Source of the DNA: Westerdykella aurantiaca
Taxonomy: Eukaryota > Ascomycota > Dothideomycetes > Pleosporales > Sporormiaceae
Assembly: GCA_030412805.1 (NCBI GenBank)
Contig: JASJFJ010000004.1
Span: 4,216,001-4,280,000, forward strand
Direction: 5' to 3'
Length of the DNA: 64,000 nucleotides
Under the pieces are notes generated by a model. That model saw nothing but the letters and a program-made list of their open reading frames with translations, ran no database searches and was not told the DNA's origin. The position numbers and the translations under genes were made by a program. Shown here one piece after another: positions 1 to 11,900 of this stretch; positions within the stretch are counted from its first letter, which is position 1, and every line of letters begins with the position of its first letter.

Positions 1-1863
1 CTCTTCTCTCATACCCACCGCCCACATGTCTCGCGCATCTTCCCACTGCTTCTGCATTCTGCGAAGAGAGTATACGAAACCGAGGGCTGCCACGGCGCCG
101 GCTTCGAAGAGCGAGACTGTCGGCATGGAGACGTAGAGGAGCGCGGAAAGGGCGGAAGTGAGGGATGTGGTGGAGAGGGTACTGAGGACGAGGCGTTGGG
201 CGAGAGCCTGGAGGGGCGGGATGGATTCTTGAATGAGGGCTGTGCGGGCGGTGGAGATCTGAGTGTGCCACGGTTGGAGGGGACGAACTTCGGTGGAAAG
301 GTCGGTTTGCAGTTGTTCCGGAGCCTGGTGAGGCGGGTTCTCGGACGCTGAAGTCTCCACGATATAAGGCTCTTGTAACTCTTCCTCGGCGAGAGTCGTC
401 TGAGGAATCTCGAGGATGTTCGGATAGCCGGCTTGATCCATACGGCCAGCGAGGAAGATGCCCCTTTTTTCGGCACCCACAAGCCATCGTTGCTCAAGTA
501 TCTCGCCTGTAATCATTGAAACATCGTCGACCCGCCAGAACAGCTTCCACCAAGATAGCTTATGCCAATTCCTGCCGAGAAAGGCAGCATCGAGTTGGTC
601 ACGCAACTCGGTATGAGACAGCTCAGCCCACGTAGCCAGGTGATTCAGAATTGATAAGGCCGTCTCCTTGGGGGTAGTGGAGTTGGCAAGTCTCTGCAGT
701 TGCAGCGCATCCTCCTTCTTAATCGTTGCTTCCGTGTTGTTTACGACAGAGGCTATAAAGGCTTTCATCGCAGGTTTGATTGGCTCCGCAGGCTGTAAAT
801 CGAGGGTCAGCCACTGCGTGAGATTAGGTAAGCCGCTTCGGAACCACCCTCGCTCGTATATGACCGAGTTAGCAATGGATTCGCGGAAGCTTGCGAGTGC
901 TTCGGAACCTATGTCAGTATTGACTGCGGCGGAAGGGCTCGCTGCGTCCGATTGTGGCTCCTCCATGAACGGCGGCAGGTCAATTGCTACCTTCACCATG
1001 CTCTTGGTCTCGGTAGGACTATCAGATGTAAACCTCCCGTATGCCACAGCCCTGTCTAAGCCCTGGCCAAAGACAAGCGCCTTGTGAACTGGATACGGAA
1101 CAGGTAGACCCCTTGCGGAGGTTGCACGAAGCTTTGGAACCAGTACCGCATCATGTGAGCTTTCTGTTGTGCTAGTCTGTTGGCTCTCAATGGCATCAAC
1201 GTTCACGGTCGAGACGAGGATTTCTAGATTATGCGACTTGAGTGTCCGCGACGGGACCGTTAGAACCTTGTACAAGGGCGATGGGGGAGGGGCATCGGAT
1301 TCGTCGCCGAATCTTCCAAAAAAATTAGTGTCAAGACACAAATTGGCACAAGGAACCATACCGTATTAACACTGGTCTCCCATCATCCGGCTTCTGGATC
1401 TCTTTCTCCCACTGCGCAACCGAGCCCAGCGGATCAGCAAGCAGCAATCGCGCGAGATTTTGGGCATGAAGTTGGCTGTCCATTGATAGTACTACAATCC
1501 AAAGCAACAATCAGCTCCTATCTCCCGAATCATATGCGCACCATGCATACCCGCAATTCTCATGACAGGCTCTTGCGACGCCAAACCCCTCAGAGCCAAT
1601 TGAATCCGGCTGAGATTGACATACGACTCGGCCGTCTTCTCAAGGTCGGAAAGTGCATTGTACAGCTCCTTATTTCGGGACGGAATATCTGGACGCGCGT
1701 TGATGGAAGTAGGAGAAACGTATGTGGACGCATACTGTCGGCGGAGGAACGGGTTGCTCGGTCTGGGCGCGTTATACTGGGGTAGAGATCGCAATGGCGT
1801 TCCGATTGCTCTTCCTCGTGGGAACAACGAGCATCGTGGCACAGAGGCCACCCATGGAGGCAT
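1..1863 (-). CDS. Mmc1-like mitochondrial protein (degenerate dynamin-type), 3' end off window
   Basis: The C-terminal part lies beyond the left edge. Exons read 1863-1551, 1491-1362 and 1312-1, with phases that join cleanly. The N-terminus from the Met at 1863 is rich in Arg, Ser and Pro without acidic residues, like a mitochondrial targeting peptide; an in-frame Met at 2031 is a less likely start. The core has the pattern VMRIAVLSMDSQLHAQNL followed by ARLLLADPLG, which resembles fungal 'mmc' proteins where a dynamin-like P-loop has lost its GK[ST]. Near the visible end is a hydrophobic hairpin (SALSALLYVSMPTVSLF), a possible inner-membrane segment. The family name comes from memory of the motif and was not searched. 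The role is likely inner-mitochondrial and fungal-specific. Confidence 0.6.
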
Positions 1864-2262
1864 CGGGTGCGGTCGTTGCCATGCCTGGTCGAGATGGAGA
1901 ATGATGTAAACCTTGGAGAGCGCGGAAAAAGCTCGGTCCGAGAGAGTCACATGATCACGGGTTCTCCTTCCAAGGCTGCGGAGGTGGGAGGGGTATGATA
2001 GAGGACAAAATTTGAGGAAACCTTTTAGCAAACAAATCGAATTTGGCGGCCTAGTAGATATATATTCATGTAAAGCGGCCTAAGTTGGGCCTTTAACCAG
2101 CTGTCATTATCATTTATCGTATGTATACTCTAGGTCCTGACCTAGAGCATGCCCACACGTAAAGTACTCCGAGATGGGTATTCGTGCTGACGCTGTCGAG
2201 CCAAAAGAAACTGAAGGAGCTCATTCTCATCATCAAACAGTGGCATATATTCGAGATCCCTA

Positions 2263-4298
2263 TCAAGCTTTCCTGCTACGTCCCGAGCCGGAGGACCTGG
2301 ATATCTGGGTCAGAAAAAAAATCATCATTGCGTCGTAGAAGCACTTACATGCTGATCCTCCTGGCGACAGTCTGAAGACCTGCATCATTTTCGGCCTCCT
2401 TGGTAGCTTTCTCGAGAGCCTGCTCTCGGCTCGTTTCTTGAGACTTCCGTACTTCTTCGTGACTGGGTGGTAGCCTCTCATTCTGGAGGTCGACTTTCCG
2501 AGCGTCTTCGAAGCTATGGATGGCCTGCTTGATACCCTCCGCACCAAGCATGAGGGTACCTGCTGGGAGTCGGCCTCCAGAAGCCGTCTTCAACTCGGTG
2601 ACACGTTCAGACTCTTCCCGCAAGACTTGGAATACACGTGAGAGCCTGCCAATTGCAAGAATCTTGTTCTTGATTGCGCGCCTCTTGAACTCTGTCGAAT
2701 TTGGATCCATATTCTCTGGGAGCGGAGGAGAAGCAGGACCAGAAGCCAGCGAGCTAGGGGTTTCCTCCTCGAGCTCCTCTTTGGAGCAGGTGTTGAGAAT
2801 TGCAATGAGCATGTCCGTGACTATAATCGTAAGTACATATACCGCGGCAATTAGAAACGGGTCTTACTCTTTTCACCGACGAAAGGAAGAGACCATGTGA
2901 AAACATCCATGAAATTGGGCAACCAGTAAGGATGTGGTGTACAGTCTAGGCTTGTTAGCGAACAGGTCCGTTGTCGATCACGCTTACTTACTGAATTGCC
3001 GGATGTTCATCACATTGTTCTCATACTTCAAAACGGCTGCCTTGTTGTTGTACACGTCCAAATAATTTGGTGCACTAAAGATGGTCATGACACTGGGGAA
3101 TCCCGTCGTCCGAGTTTTCCTATACATGCGGTAGCCGGCATCCTGGGCTTCGTGCGCGCGAATGATGGAGAGTAGGTTATTTTTCTCGAGGAAGGCACAG
3201 GCCGCGGGGTAGGAAAAGAAGTACGAGCATCCACGGACGTGATTGTGTACGAAGAAGTCGTTCGTTTTCTCTTGGCCAAACTCCTCAAGGGGATCAGCCC
3301 ATAGGATATCGCACATCAATCCATGAGTAGGAGGCTCTCTGAAACGATCGATCTGGTGTGAATGTCAGCACGCCGCAAAATCTGGCCAACAAGATGCACC
3401 CTTACACTCTTGAGATCTTCCAAGGTGTGGAGCTCTGGGCTTAATCCACCGTGTATACACAGAAATTGCTTGTTCATAACAGCAGCCAAGGGAAGCGCAC
3501 AGAATGACTCCATGCAAGCCTCGTACACGGCTTCTGAGTACTTGTGTTTGCACTCGAGCTTGAAGGTGAAGTAATCAGTCAGGTGTCGACATTCGTGGTT
3601 CCCTCGCAGCAGCCAAAGAGTGTTGGGATACCAAATTTTCAAAGACCAGAGGTACAGAACGCACTACAGTGTACATGTCAGCGTAAGCCACTTCATGCCG
3701 CCTATGCGCTTCCTCACCTCGATGCTGAAATATCCACGGTCGACATAGTCGCCCAAAAACAGATAGCGCGTCTCAGCCGGGTCTCCACCGACCTCGAACA
3801 GCTTCATCAGGTCGTAGTACTGTCCGTGGACATCGCCGCATACGGTGATGGGTGCATCCATCTCCAGCAGATTAGGCTCCGACTTGAGGACCTCGGTGCC
3901 TTTCCTTATGATCCATAGTGCCTGGTCCTCGGTCAAGCGGCCCTCGCGATAGAAATGCTGCTTGAGAAACTGGAGATTCGGTTTTGTACGGTCCTGCGGC
4001 GACAGGAATTGTTCTTGGGTGGGCGGGTGGAAGGCGGGAGCTTGGACATCTAATGGCCACTATGTCAGCTGAAACTGTACTTTCGAAGCACAACGGCAGT
4101 GAGGAGAGTCAATAGAGGCATGCATAGCAGCCCATCCACCGTACCTTTGCATACGCGCTCCAAAGTGCTGACCTGGGTGCCATCCTCCATCGTATGTAGT
4201 GTGAAGTCGATCTCGGGAAGGGGCTTCTTGTCCTTCACCGCACGAATAGCATTGTCCAGGTATGCAGTCTGGTCAAATCCCTGCTGATTGTTCTCCAT
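2263..4298 (-). CDS. cnaA: Calcineurin catalytic subunit A (PP2B)
   Basis: This is a Ca2+/calmodulin-dependent Ser/Thr phosphatase that acts on Crz1-type transcription factors. Seven exons (4298-4145, 4049-3718, 3663-3406, 3352-2992, 2945-2868, 2820-2349, 2296-2263) encode about 562 aa, normal for fungi. The metal-site motifs GDVHG, GDYVDRG, RGNHE and HGG are present. After the catalytic core come the calcineurin-B-binding helix, a calmodulin-binding helix (KNKILAIGRLSRVFQVL) and the autoinhibitory motif IHSFEDARKVDLQNERLPP. The start at 4298 (MENNQQGF) fits the usual fungal N-terminus; an upstream in-frame Met at 4364 would add a Pro/Leu-rich leader. The last intron has two possible acceptors, 2305 and 2297; I chose 2297, which ends the protein SGSGRSRKA. 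Confidence 0.96.
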
Positions 4299-5180
4299 GA
4301 TGGGCGGTCTTTGCAAAGCTGCGGTGCTGAATCGCGAAGGGAGTGGCAAAAGTAGGGGAGGCAACGAGGGGGTGAGGCGGGGAGGGTAACAGAGACCCTA
4401 TTGCTGGCGGGCGGGACAAGGGTTGAGGCAGCTGTGCACGGTGAGGCAAGGGCGAAATAATAGCTGGTGCGAGAGACAGTAATGTCAAGATATTGTCGTT
4501 CGTTGTGGTGTTGTCGTCGCGTGCCTGGGTTGCGTCCGCGGCTGCGCTGTTTGCTGGAGCTGTACCCAGGGCGGGCAAGGCTTGGAAAATGCAATTGGGC
4601 TGGGCACGGTCGACGTTGAGGGGAGTGCTTGGCGAATCACCCAATGAGGAAGTATCCCCAACCAACTCCTATAACACCAACTTTCCATTCCAAAATACAG
4701 CCGATTTCCTTCAACTTGAGAAGAGTTGTCGTTGTAAGTTGGATATATGCTGAGTGTCTGGGGTTAATTGGAAGGTGACTGAGGGAATCCAATACGCTTG
4801 AAGGATGGGGCACAGCATGTTCACTTTCAGGATGGAGCAGTTGATGCGTGGCATATGTTCATTTCTTTATTTTTACAAGATGCACATTTATGGGAAAAAG
4901 AACCGCGTCGGTTGGTAACCTTTATGCAAAAAGAGGGCGTGCCGAGCGCTGGAAGCATATCCTGCTGAGACACGAACGAAAGAGTAAAGAAAAAAAATAT
5001 ACAGAACCAAACAAGCTCCGTCAAAGTGACAAGCAGCTCGAACTGAAAATGCAGGGCAATCACGACAGAAAGTGAAGAGCAGTATCAAAGGACACCACAT
5101 CCTCATATGTACATAACATCCCTCTTATTGACGGTGTTCGCGCCAGTAGAGCAGAGGGAGTTCGACGCCTTTTACGGCAT
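4299..5180. other. Intergenic: calcineurin promoter and AA11 3' UTR
   Basis: This holds the upstream region of calcineurin A and the 3' flank of the AA11 gene. A TTTATT at 4866-4871 reads AATAAA on the minus strand and is a candidate poly(A) signal for the AA11 transcript. Small open frames here lack any coding character. Confidence 0.5.
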
Positions 5181-6401
5181 CTACAAGACAGAACCGTGGC
5201 GGCGATGCAAGTGTGCACGCTCGAGATGTGCCCGGGGGAAGCGAATCGAACGGCGTTGGGTGGCCGCAGAGATGACTCCATTCGAGCAGACGGTACCAGC
5301 AGACAGGCTCTGCGGGATGGCGAAGCCAAAGTTGCAAAGGCCGAACTGGTTGCTGCCAATGCAGACAATGGCGCCATCGGTTTTGCAAGGCACGGCATTG
5401 CCCGACGCAGGAGGAGTGTTGTTCGTCGGAGGGGAGAGCGCAGGGGGAGCAGGGGCTGCCGACGGCGCCGGAGGAGCAGGTGCTGCCGATGGCGCAGGAC
5501 GAACAGGAGCAGCCGTAGGCGCAGGCTTCTCGGATGGAGCCGCTGAAGAGGCGCCGGGTGCGAAGATACCACCGGGGTTCTTCGGGGCGGCAGTGGGAGA
5601 AGCGGTGGCAGTGGGAGCCTTGGATTCGGTGGGAGGCGCAGGAGCAGCAGTGGGCTGCGAAGGAGTTCCCAGCTGTCCATTACCAGCTCCCAGCTTGGTC
5701 ATCGCGGCACAGCCAGTTCCATCAAGCTTGGAGCCAAGTTTGGCGTTGGGGCTCCGCTCAACGCTCGATCCAGCGTCAGGAAATTGGAAGTCGAAGCTTT
5801 CCTGTGTGGCGCATGATTCGTAGGGAATGTTGGCAACGAACATATCGGGGAGACTTCCGAGGACCGCAGAGACCTCTGAGGTAGCCACTTCCTTGCTGGC
5901 ACCACCGCCAACCTGGATGGGTGCACAGTTCATGTACATCTCACGGTTGCCGACCTTGTTGAACCAAGTCCATGCGAAGGTGTATTCGCCAGCTGGGAGG
6001 CCTTTGGGCAGAGTAACGAAAACCTTCGCGAGGCCATCCTTGTTATCGGCACTGCCACTAAGGTTGCCATCGGTATTCGCTGGGCAGCCACCCTCCACGG
6101 TGTGGATGACCTTCCACTGGCTCTCTTTTGTTGGGGCAGTACCAGGAGTCAGAGAGAACTGACAGCTTCCGCCACCATGAGTAGCACCACCCTTGAAGGT
6201 GACATTGCGCGTCTCGCCAGGGTTCCACACATTCATCTGATTGACACTATACGATCCAGGGCCAGTGGCTTTGCAGGGAAAGTTGGCGCCGGTGTTCAGA
6301 AGGGGCGAGTTGTCGGGATTGCCATATGGGACGGGAAATTCCATGACCATATGCGCAGAAGCGCTGGCAGCAAGGGCCAGGATGGAAGCGGAGAACTTCA
6401 T
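5181..6401 (-). CDS. AA11-family lytic polysaccharide monooxygenase, secreted
   Basis: This is a copper-dependent oxidase expected to cleave chitin, going by characterised AA11 enzymes. It is a single exon of 406 aa. A signal peptide of 16 residues (MKFSASILALAASASA) leaves His17 as the new N-terminus, the first ligand of the copper histidine brace. His75 in the motif THGGGSC is the second ligand, and a Tyr in NREMYMNCAP is the likely axial residue. The catalytic domain (to about residue 225) is followed by a long Ala/Pro/Ser linker and a Cys-rich tail near 330-375 (PCKTDGAIVCIGSNQFGLC) that looks like the X278 module found on many AA11 enzymes. The last 25 residues are basic and His-rich. 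The fold and the cleavage site are inferred from pattern. Confidence 0.92.
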   Translation of the reverse strand: MKFSASILALAASASAHMVMEFPVPYGNPDNSPLLNTGANFPCKATGPGSYSVNQMNVWNPGETRNVTFKGGATHGGGSCQFSLTPGTAPTKESQWKVIHTVEGGCPANTDGNLSGSADNKDGLAKVFVTLPKGLPAGEYTFAWTWFNKVGNREMYMNCAPIQVGGGASKEVATSEVSAVLGSLPDMFVANIPYESCATQESFDFQFPDAGSSVERSPNAKLGSKLDGTGCAAMTKLGAGNGQLGTPSQPTAAPAPPTESKAPTATASPTAAPKNPGGIFAPGASSAAPSEKPAPTAAPVRPAPSAAPAPPAPSAAPAPPALSPPTNNTPPASGNAVPCKTDGAIVCIGSNQFGLCNFGFAIPQSLSAGTVCSNGVISAATQRRSIRFPRAHLERAHLHRRHGSVL

Positions 6402-8960
6402 GGTCGTTGTGTAGTGATTGAATGAATGTGCCGTTTGGTGAGATATCGCGTAGACCGGCTATGCGATACTGTTGGCCGACGAGAGGGTCTTTGAAAGATT
6501 CGATTCGATTGCCTTGGAAGTGGTTCGTATCTGGTGTGGTTGTCAGTGTCTGGGTTGGAATGAGAACAGTTGGAGTGATTTATAGAGAGTGAAGCTTGAG
6601 GTGAGGGACCCATTGTCCAGGTGCAACGCAGATGGTGCGCAATAGGGACCTACCTGGAAATACTGAATCAGAGCAGCCGGATGGAAAAACACTGTCAAGT
6701 AACGGTCGACGCTTCGAAGAAATCTCGAGAGGGCAATAAAGGAGGGTGATGTCCGAAGACTGAAAGACTCTGCCACAGGCAAGAGGTCAAATGCGAAAGC
6801 AGACAAGGGAGAATAGAACACAACGACGAGTTGAGGATGGGATAGAAACAAACGGCGAACGCATCACTTTATATCAACAGGCTAGTCCAGGGGAAAAGGT
6901 AGACAAGCTTCGGGATCTTTGCTAAATTACACCGCCAGCGCCGCCCCCGGCGCATATCCCAAGTGGTGTTACATGGAATCATGGCAAACTGGATGTGGTG
7001 ACTGGCCGACGGTGGCCGGTAGATGGGCATCATGCTGCGGGAGCCCGAGGGGATCAAACAACGGGTCCAGACATGGAATGGAGATGAAAAGGGGGTGTGC
7101 TAGAGACTGGGCCTGGGAGTGCAGAAGCAGCGTGGCTTGTCAGGCTGGGCAGGCACATCAAGGCGACGATTGGCTGTGGATAGAAAAACTGTGGAGGAGA
7201 GTCACAAATTGTTTGAAACACCGGCAGAGCAACTCACGATGGGTGGTCGTGGTTGAGGTCTGCCAGGGACTGCGCTAGCAGGGGTAAAGCAGGGGTAAGT
7301 CGTGGCCTAACCCTGAAGCGGCCCGACTAACCCCTGACCGCCACCGCCTATCGATAACTCTCTTTTCACCTCTCTCATTCTGAAACACGGCCTCTCCGCC
7401 TCGTCTCCGCTTCCAAGGCCGGCTCCCCTCTTCCATAAGTTCCATTCGCTCACACGTCAGCGCTCTGCGTACGCCAACTCGGCCTCAGCTGCCTGTGAAA
7501 TCGTCGCAACAGCCCGCCTGCACGACTTTCTTCGCGTGCTACAACATCGTGCCGCCGTGAGCTGTCGTGACCCCATAGATCTTGCGCGCACAGAGCGCTT
7601 CAGCTTCAGAAGTCCAAACTGCCCGAAAGCCGCCTGTGACACTCTGGATGCGAGGAGGAGTCGCAAATCCGATAGCCAGCAAATAACCGAGCCATGCATG
7701 CAGAAGGACTCCAAAAGAAGAACGCTGCCCCCCAGGTCTCACACACCCCTCTATTTCTAGGCTCCCCTTTCTCCGTCGCGTTCGGTGACCTTATAACAAC
7801 AATAGCATCCTCCCTCCTTTTTGTGTACTACCATGTCATATGGAGTTCGTTGCGCATCCTCCGTCGGGAAGTACGCCAAAATTGGGGTCAATTTCGAGAA
7901 AATTGTGGTTCTCACAAACTTCCCGTGGGTATGCTCGTCAGTCTCGTGGCCGCCTATGCCGCCTCGCGGCGCAGCAATCAAGCTTAACCACCAGGATGGG
8001 TCTGAAACACCTCGCTGGAATATTCACACCACTTCAGCTCCTCGGCGGTTGAGGATTGGTGACGACGACTCCAGGTACTCCGTACATCTATCTGCACCAA
8101 CATGTTTGTTGTGCTTCGGAGTACACATTGCGTTTGCCTCTGGAATACAAAGTTCCCTTCCAATCCGGAGTCATTACGCTTCATGATCACCGCGCTCATC
8201 TTGTGCGAGGCTGAAGAGGACCGTGAGCACCCTGTCCAAGTCATTCCATCTTCAAAACAGGGGTTCTCTCATCCCCGGGTTAGGTAACATCGTCGGATCC
8301 TTGCCCGTCATACTCCAAAATTGTGCCGAAGCGGAAGTCTCTCCATCCTCTGTTTGTCAGTGATTCTCAGAGCTCTATCAATCCTGAGGCACTTCCACAT
8401 CGTTCTCTTCGGTCCAACTTTCCTCGATTGGATCAACGCGTAACACGGCCTTCTATTTCACTTGAACATCATGCTACTCTGTGAAACCCCCGTTGGTGTG
8501 TTGCACGGAGCAGCGAAGAATCCGTATCGAAAAACATTCACATGGAAATTTGCGTCTCTCGAGTTCCAGCGGACCCAACTTTTTGACTTGGACGTGTCCA
8601 CCTTCATTTGGGTTAGAAATAGTGAACAAAAATCTGACTGTGCGTGAATTACAAAGGTCGTATTGTGAGCCTTACCTTCATTGTCATCCCGATTTCATTC
8701 AGATTACTCCTTCCTCCGCGTACACCCGTCGAACAAGAAGCACACACCATCACACTGAGTGCTTCCGCCACAGGGCGTTACCATAATACGAAGGGATGTC
8801 ATTCCGCCACTTGTGGCTATGGATAGCAGTGAGCCAGTGCCAGCTCTTTACGATGGATGCGCGGCCCATTGTTCCAACAACATATTGGCACTACACATGT
8901 CGTCCACCCTCTTTCGTTCTGTACTGACCATATTTTATATCAACTCTTAGTCCTCTTAGA
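6402..8960. other. Gene-poor 2.5-kb stretch upstream of AA11
   Basis: No frame over about 100 codons shows conserved protein character on either strand, and I could not assemble a spliced gene. It lies between the AA11 promoter and the 3' end of the DUF3433 gene. It may hold regulatory DNA or non-coding transcripts. Confidence 0.5.
6578..6584 (-). promoter_or_regulatory. Candidate TATA box of the AA11 gene
   Basis: TATAAAT on the minus strand, about 180 bp upstream of the AA11 start codon. The position suits a regulated secreted enzyme; motif only. Confidence 0.4.
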
Positions 8961-11900
8961 TCACACCGCTTTGGTATAGCTTATTTGCGAAAACCCGCTT
9001 TTGACCTTGTCAATAACACCAGGCACTGGAGGCGTTTGCACCAGGGGCGCCTTTTCGATTCCAACATGTAACCCTCCATCTGCTCCTACGAACGTCCCGT
9101 AGCCATATCTCCCACCTGATCTCTCGAGCATCTTCCGTCGTGCCTTCATGGTGAGTAGGCTGGTATCGCTTAAGTCTCGCACAGCAGAGCTGGCGGCAAA
9201 TAACCCGATGACGGCGGCGATAGAAGTTGGGAGTCGGGGCAAGAATCGACCAGGTCGCCAAAGATATATGACCATGGATACGCCAACATAGACCACCAAT
9301 ATTACCTCGGAAATGACGAAAAGCGCCGGAGATATGTATATACGCATTTGCTCTTCAAACACACGTCCTTGGATGGGCAAAGTTGTATCAGGGGACGATG
9401 GAATCAACAGCTTCTCCTTGTTGATACCCAGCCAGATCGCGAAGAGTTTGGAATATACGGGATATAAGCGCCGGGTAACATCCTCAAATGTCGGTACCGG
9501 TAGGGTAGGATCTACCAACCGTGAATCGTTTGCTTGTTTACCCAGGAAGTAGTTGAGGAAATCGCCAGGATGGGAGTCGTTATGCCATGCCATGGAGGCT
9601 ATCGGGAAGAGATACCTTTGTGCCTGCTCAAGTAGGTTATCGGCGTTATTCGTGAAGTGCTTTTCCATGGTACCCTGGGTGAGATCGGACGTAACGGACA
9701 TTCCAGTGGCGTTTATTACGCGCCCATCTTCGTTGACAAGCACGTCAGCTTCCCCCAGAACAAACTTTGGTCGACATGCCACAAAGATAGCGTTGCTGTC
9801 GTCGAATTTCCTCGAGTAAACGTCTTTCTCGCATGACTTGGCTGGGTCTCTAGCCCAACCAAAGACTTTCGTATTTCTGCAGAACGTGTTCGCTTCGTCT
9901 GTAGCATTCGACCATGTATCAAAAGAAAGGATAAGCTCCAAAGCTACTGCTCCTTTGTTGCATTGCCGCGAAAATCCCCCGAATTGCGGACCATCAAAGA
10001 CCTGTGCGCCCCGCTTTCCATTGGTTGCATTCACAGCGCAAGCGAAGCTGCGACCATGATTGTTTGGTACATTGAAGCTCCAGGTGAAATTTGTGTCCAC
10101 GTCCGAGCGATCGATCTCCATGCGGATATTGTAGTCTGCAGAAGGAATTACATTGCAGTCCAAGCTGGCTCCGAAAGCCTGGGTGCGAGCCTCAAATCGG
10201 CTGGTCCCGTTTGCAGACGTCTTTCCAGCCATGAAGGACAGGTACAAGAATCGACTGTCGGTCCACGGCGGCAATGGCGTGTTAGCCGTATAGTTTGAAT
10301 CGGCGGCAAGAAACTGGTCGGTTCCTTCACCCCCGTTGTAAGCTCCAGAAAGGGCCTCGTCCCCTGGTCCTACGGATCCATTGACAGGAACAAATTTCGC
10401 TTGGAAGGGAGGGATGAATTCGGTGGGCTGTGGCACAAGAGTCATTTGTTCTTCAAAAAGCCCGGCGAATGCGACAGCCAGGACATTAGCTAAAAGAGCC
10501 ATGAGGCACACCGCGGCGAGTTTAAAATGTGTATTCCGTAATGCTTTTGCAATGACCAGTTGAGGCGGCAAGGAGCTGTAATTCGCCTCGATTGATCTCT
10601 TGGGTCTAGCTTTGCCTTTCCGAAGTTCCTCAAGGGGCTGAAGCACACACAAGAGGCGATTGAAGAGTATCCAAATGGGTTCGATGAGGGTCGCTATCGC
10701 GGTGGGAATGTAGTTCTCGACGATCTGGCGAACGATTGCGTTGTTAGATGGACGAGGTAGTCCTGATCTCCGTCAGTACGGCTATACCGCATGCCTAGCC
10801 ATAATACGGGAACATACCATTGGGCTGTGCTTTCATCCATAGGACGCCTAGACTCACTGCAAGGCCTATTTGCAGAGTGATGAAGGATACTACTATAAGA
10901 GATTTAAACTCGCGTGGTCTAACAGGTTTAGGGATGTCCGGTGGCGAGGAATCCCATTCGGTATGCTGGCAGGAATCGGCGTTGTCTACACTGGAACCAT
11001 GTGCTTCCGTGATCCTAATCGAGGTCAGAGACTCAGGGAATTGCCACAGGTTTCGAGCATCCGCTTACACATTCCCTTGCATCCCCAGTTTAAGCTTGTA
11101 CACCTTCTCCTTCCAACAACAATCCAACTTTTCCATCGAATTACAATCAAGTCGAGCGAAGTCAGCCAGCAGGGGCTCGTTGTTGGCTGAGAGCGACATA
11201 ACAGCTCCAATGGTTGCTGGATCCGAATGTAAGCACCATTTCCTCTTGAACGAGATGACCAGTAGCGCAAGAGCACAAAGGGAAATAAACCCCAACAAGC
11301 ACTCAACCACGTACACAAAGACCGGCACCATCGCCACAACTCCAATCACGAACTTGACGTTTCCATCCCCCTCTTGAGTCTTCTCGAATTTCTGATCTAG
11401 AATTTCCGCCATCTCTCTTGCAAACATCACACGGTACGCAGCTTGATATGCTTCCCTCAAAGCCTCCGGATCTTCAAGCTCTTCAAGAGGTCTTTTAGCA
11501 GCACCCACGGCCAAACCCACCATTTGTTCGCCTTGATTTCCTGAACCAAGAAAGGTGATCTGCGTTTTTGACAGTTGCTCCGTCTGGCTGGGAACACCGA
11601 ATGTTGGCAATTGGCCACGATTACTGAATGATGGCAATATATCGTTGTGCAGAAGCCTTTCGAAAAGCTCTGAGCTGAAAAGATTCGATGGGAGCGGGCG
11701 TTTTGCCCCTTTATTGCGCTGCACAATCTTCACGGGGGCCTGCGTTACGGCATCGACCGTCGCTTCGACATCTTGCATATAGTATGCCGACTCACAATAG
11801 AGGAAGGTAGCATTGTTCGGCGGATCCTCCTTCCTCTTCTTGTTCCGAGCGTAGACAACGAGAAAGGTATGGTTCGCTTCCCGGGGACATTCATCCTGTA

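Noticed and set aside
5060..5823. 206-aa minus and 238-aa plus frames in the AA11 tail
   Set aside because: Alternative-frame readings of the repetitive Ala/Pro linker of AA11.
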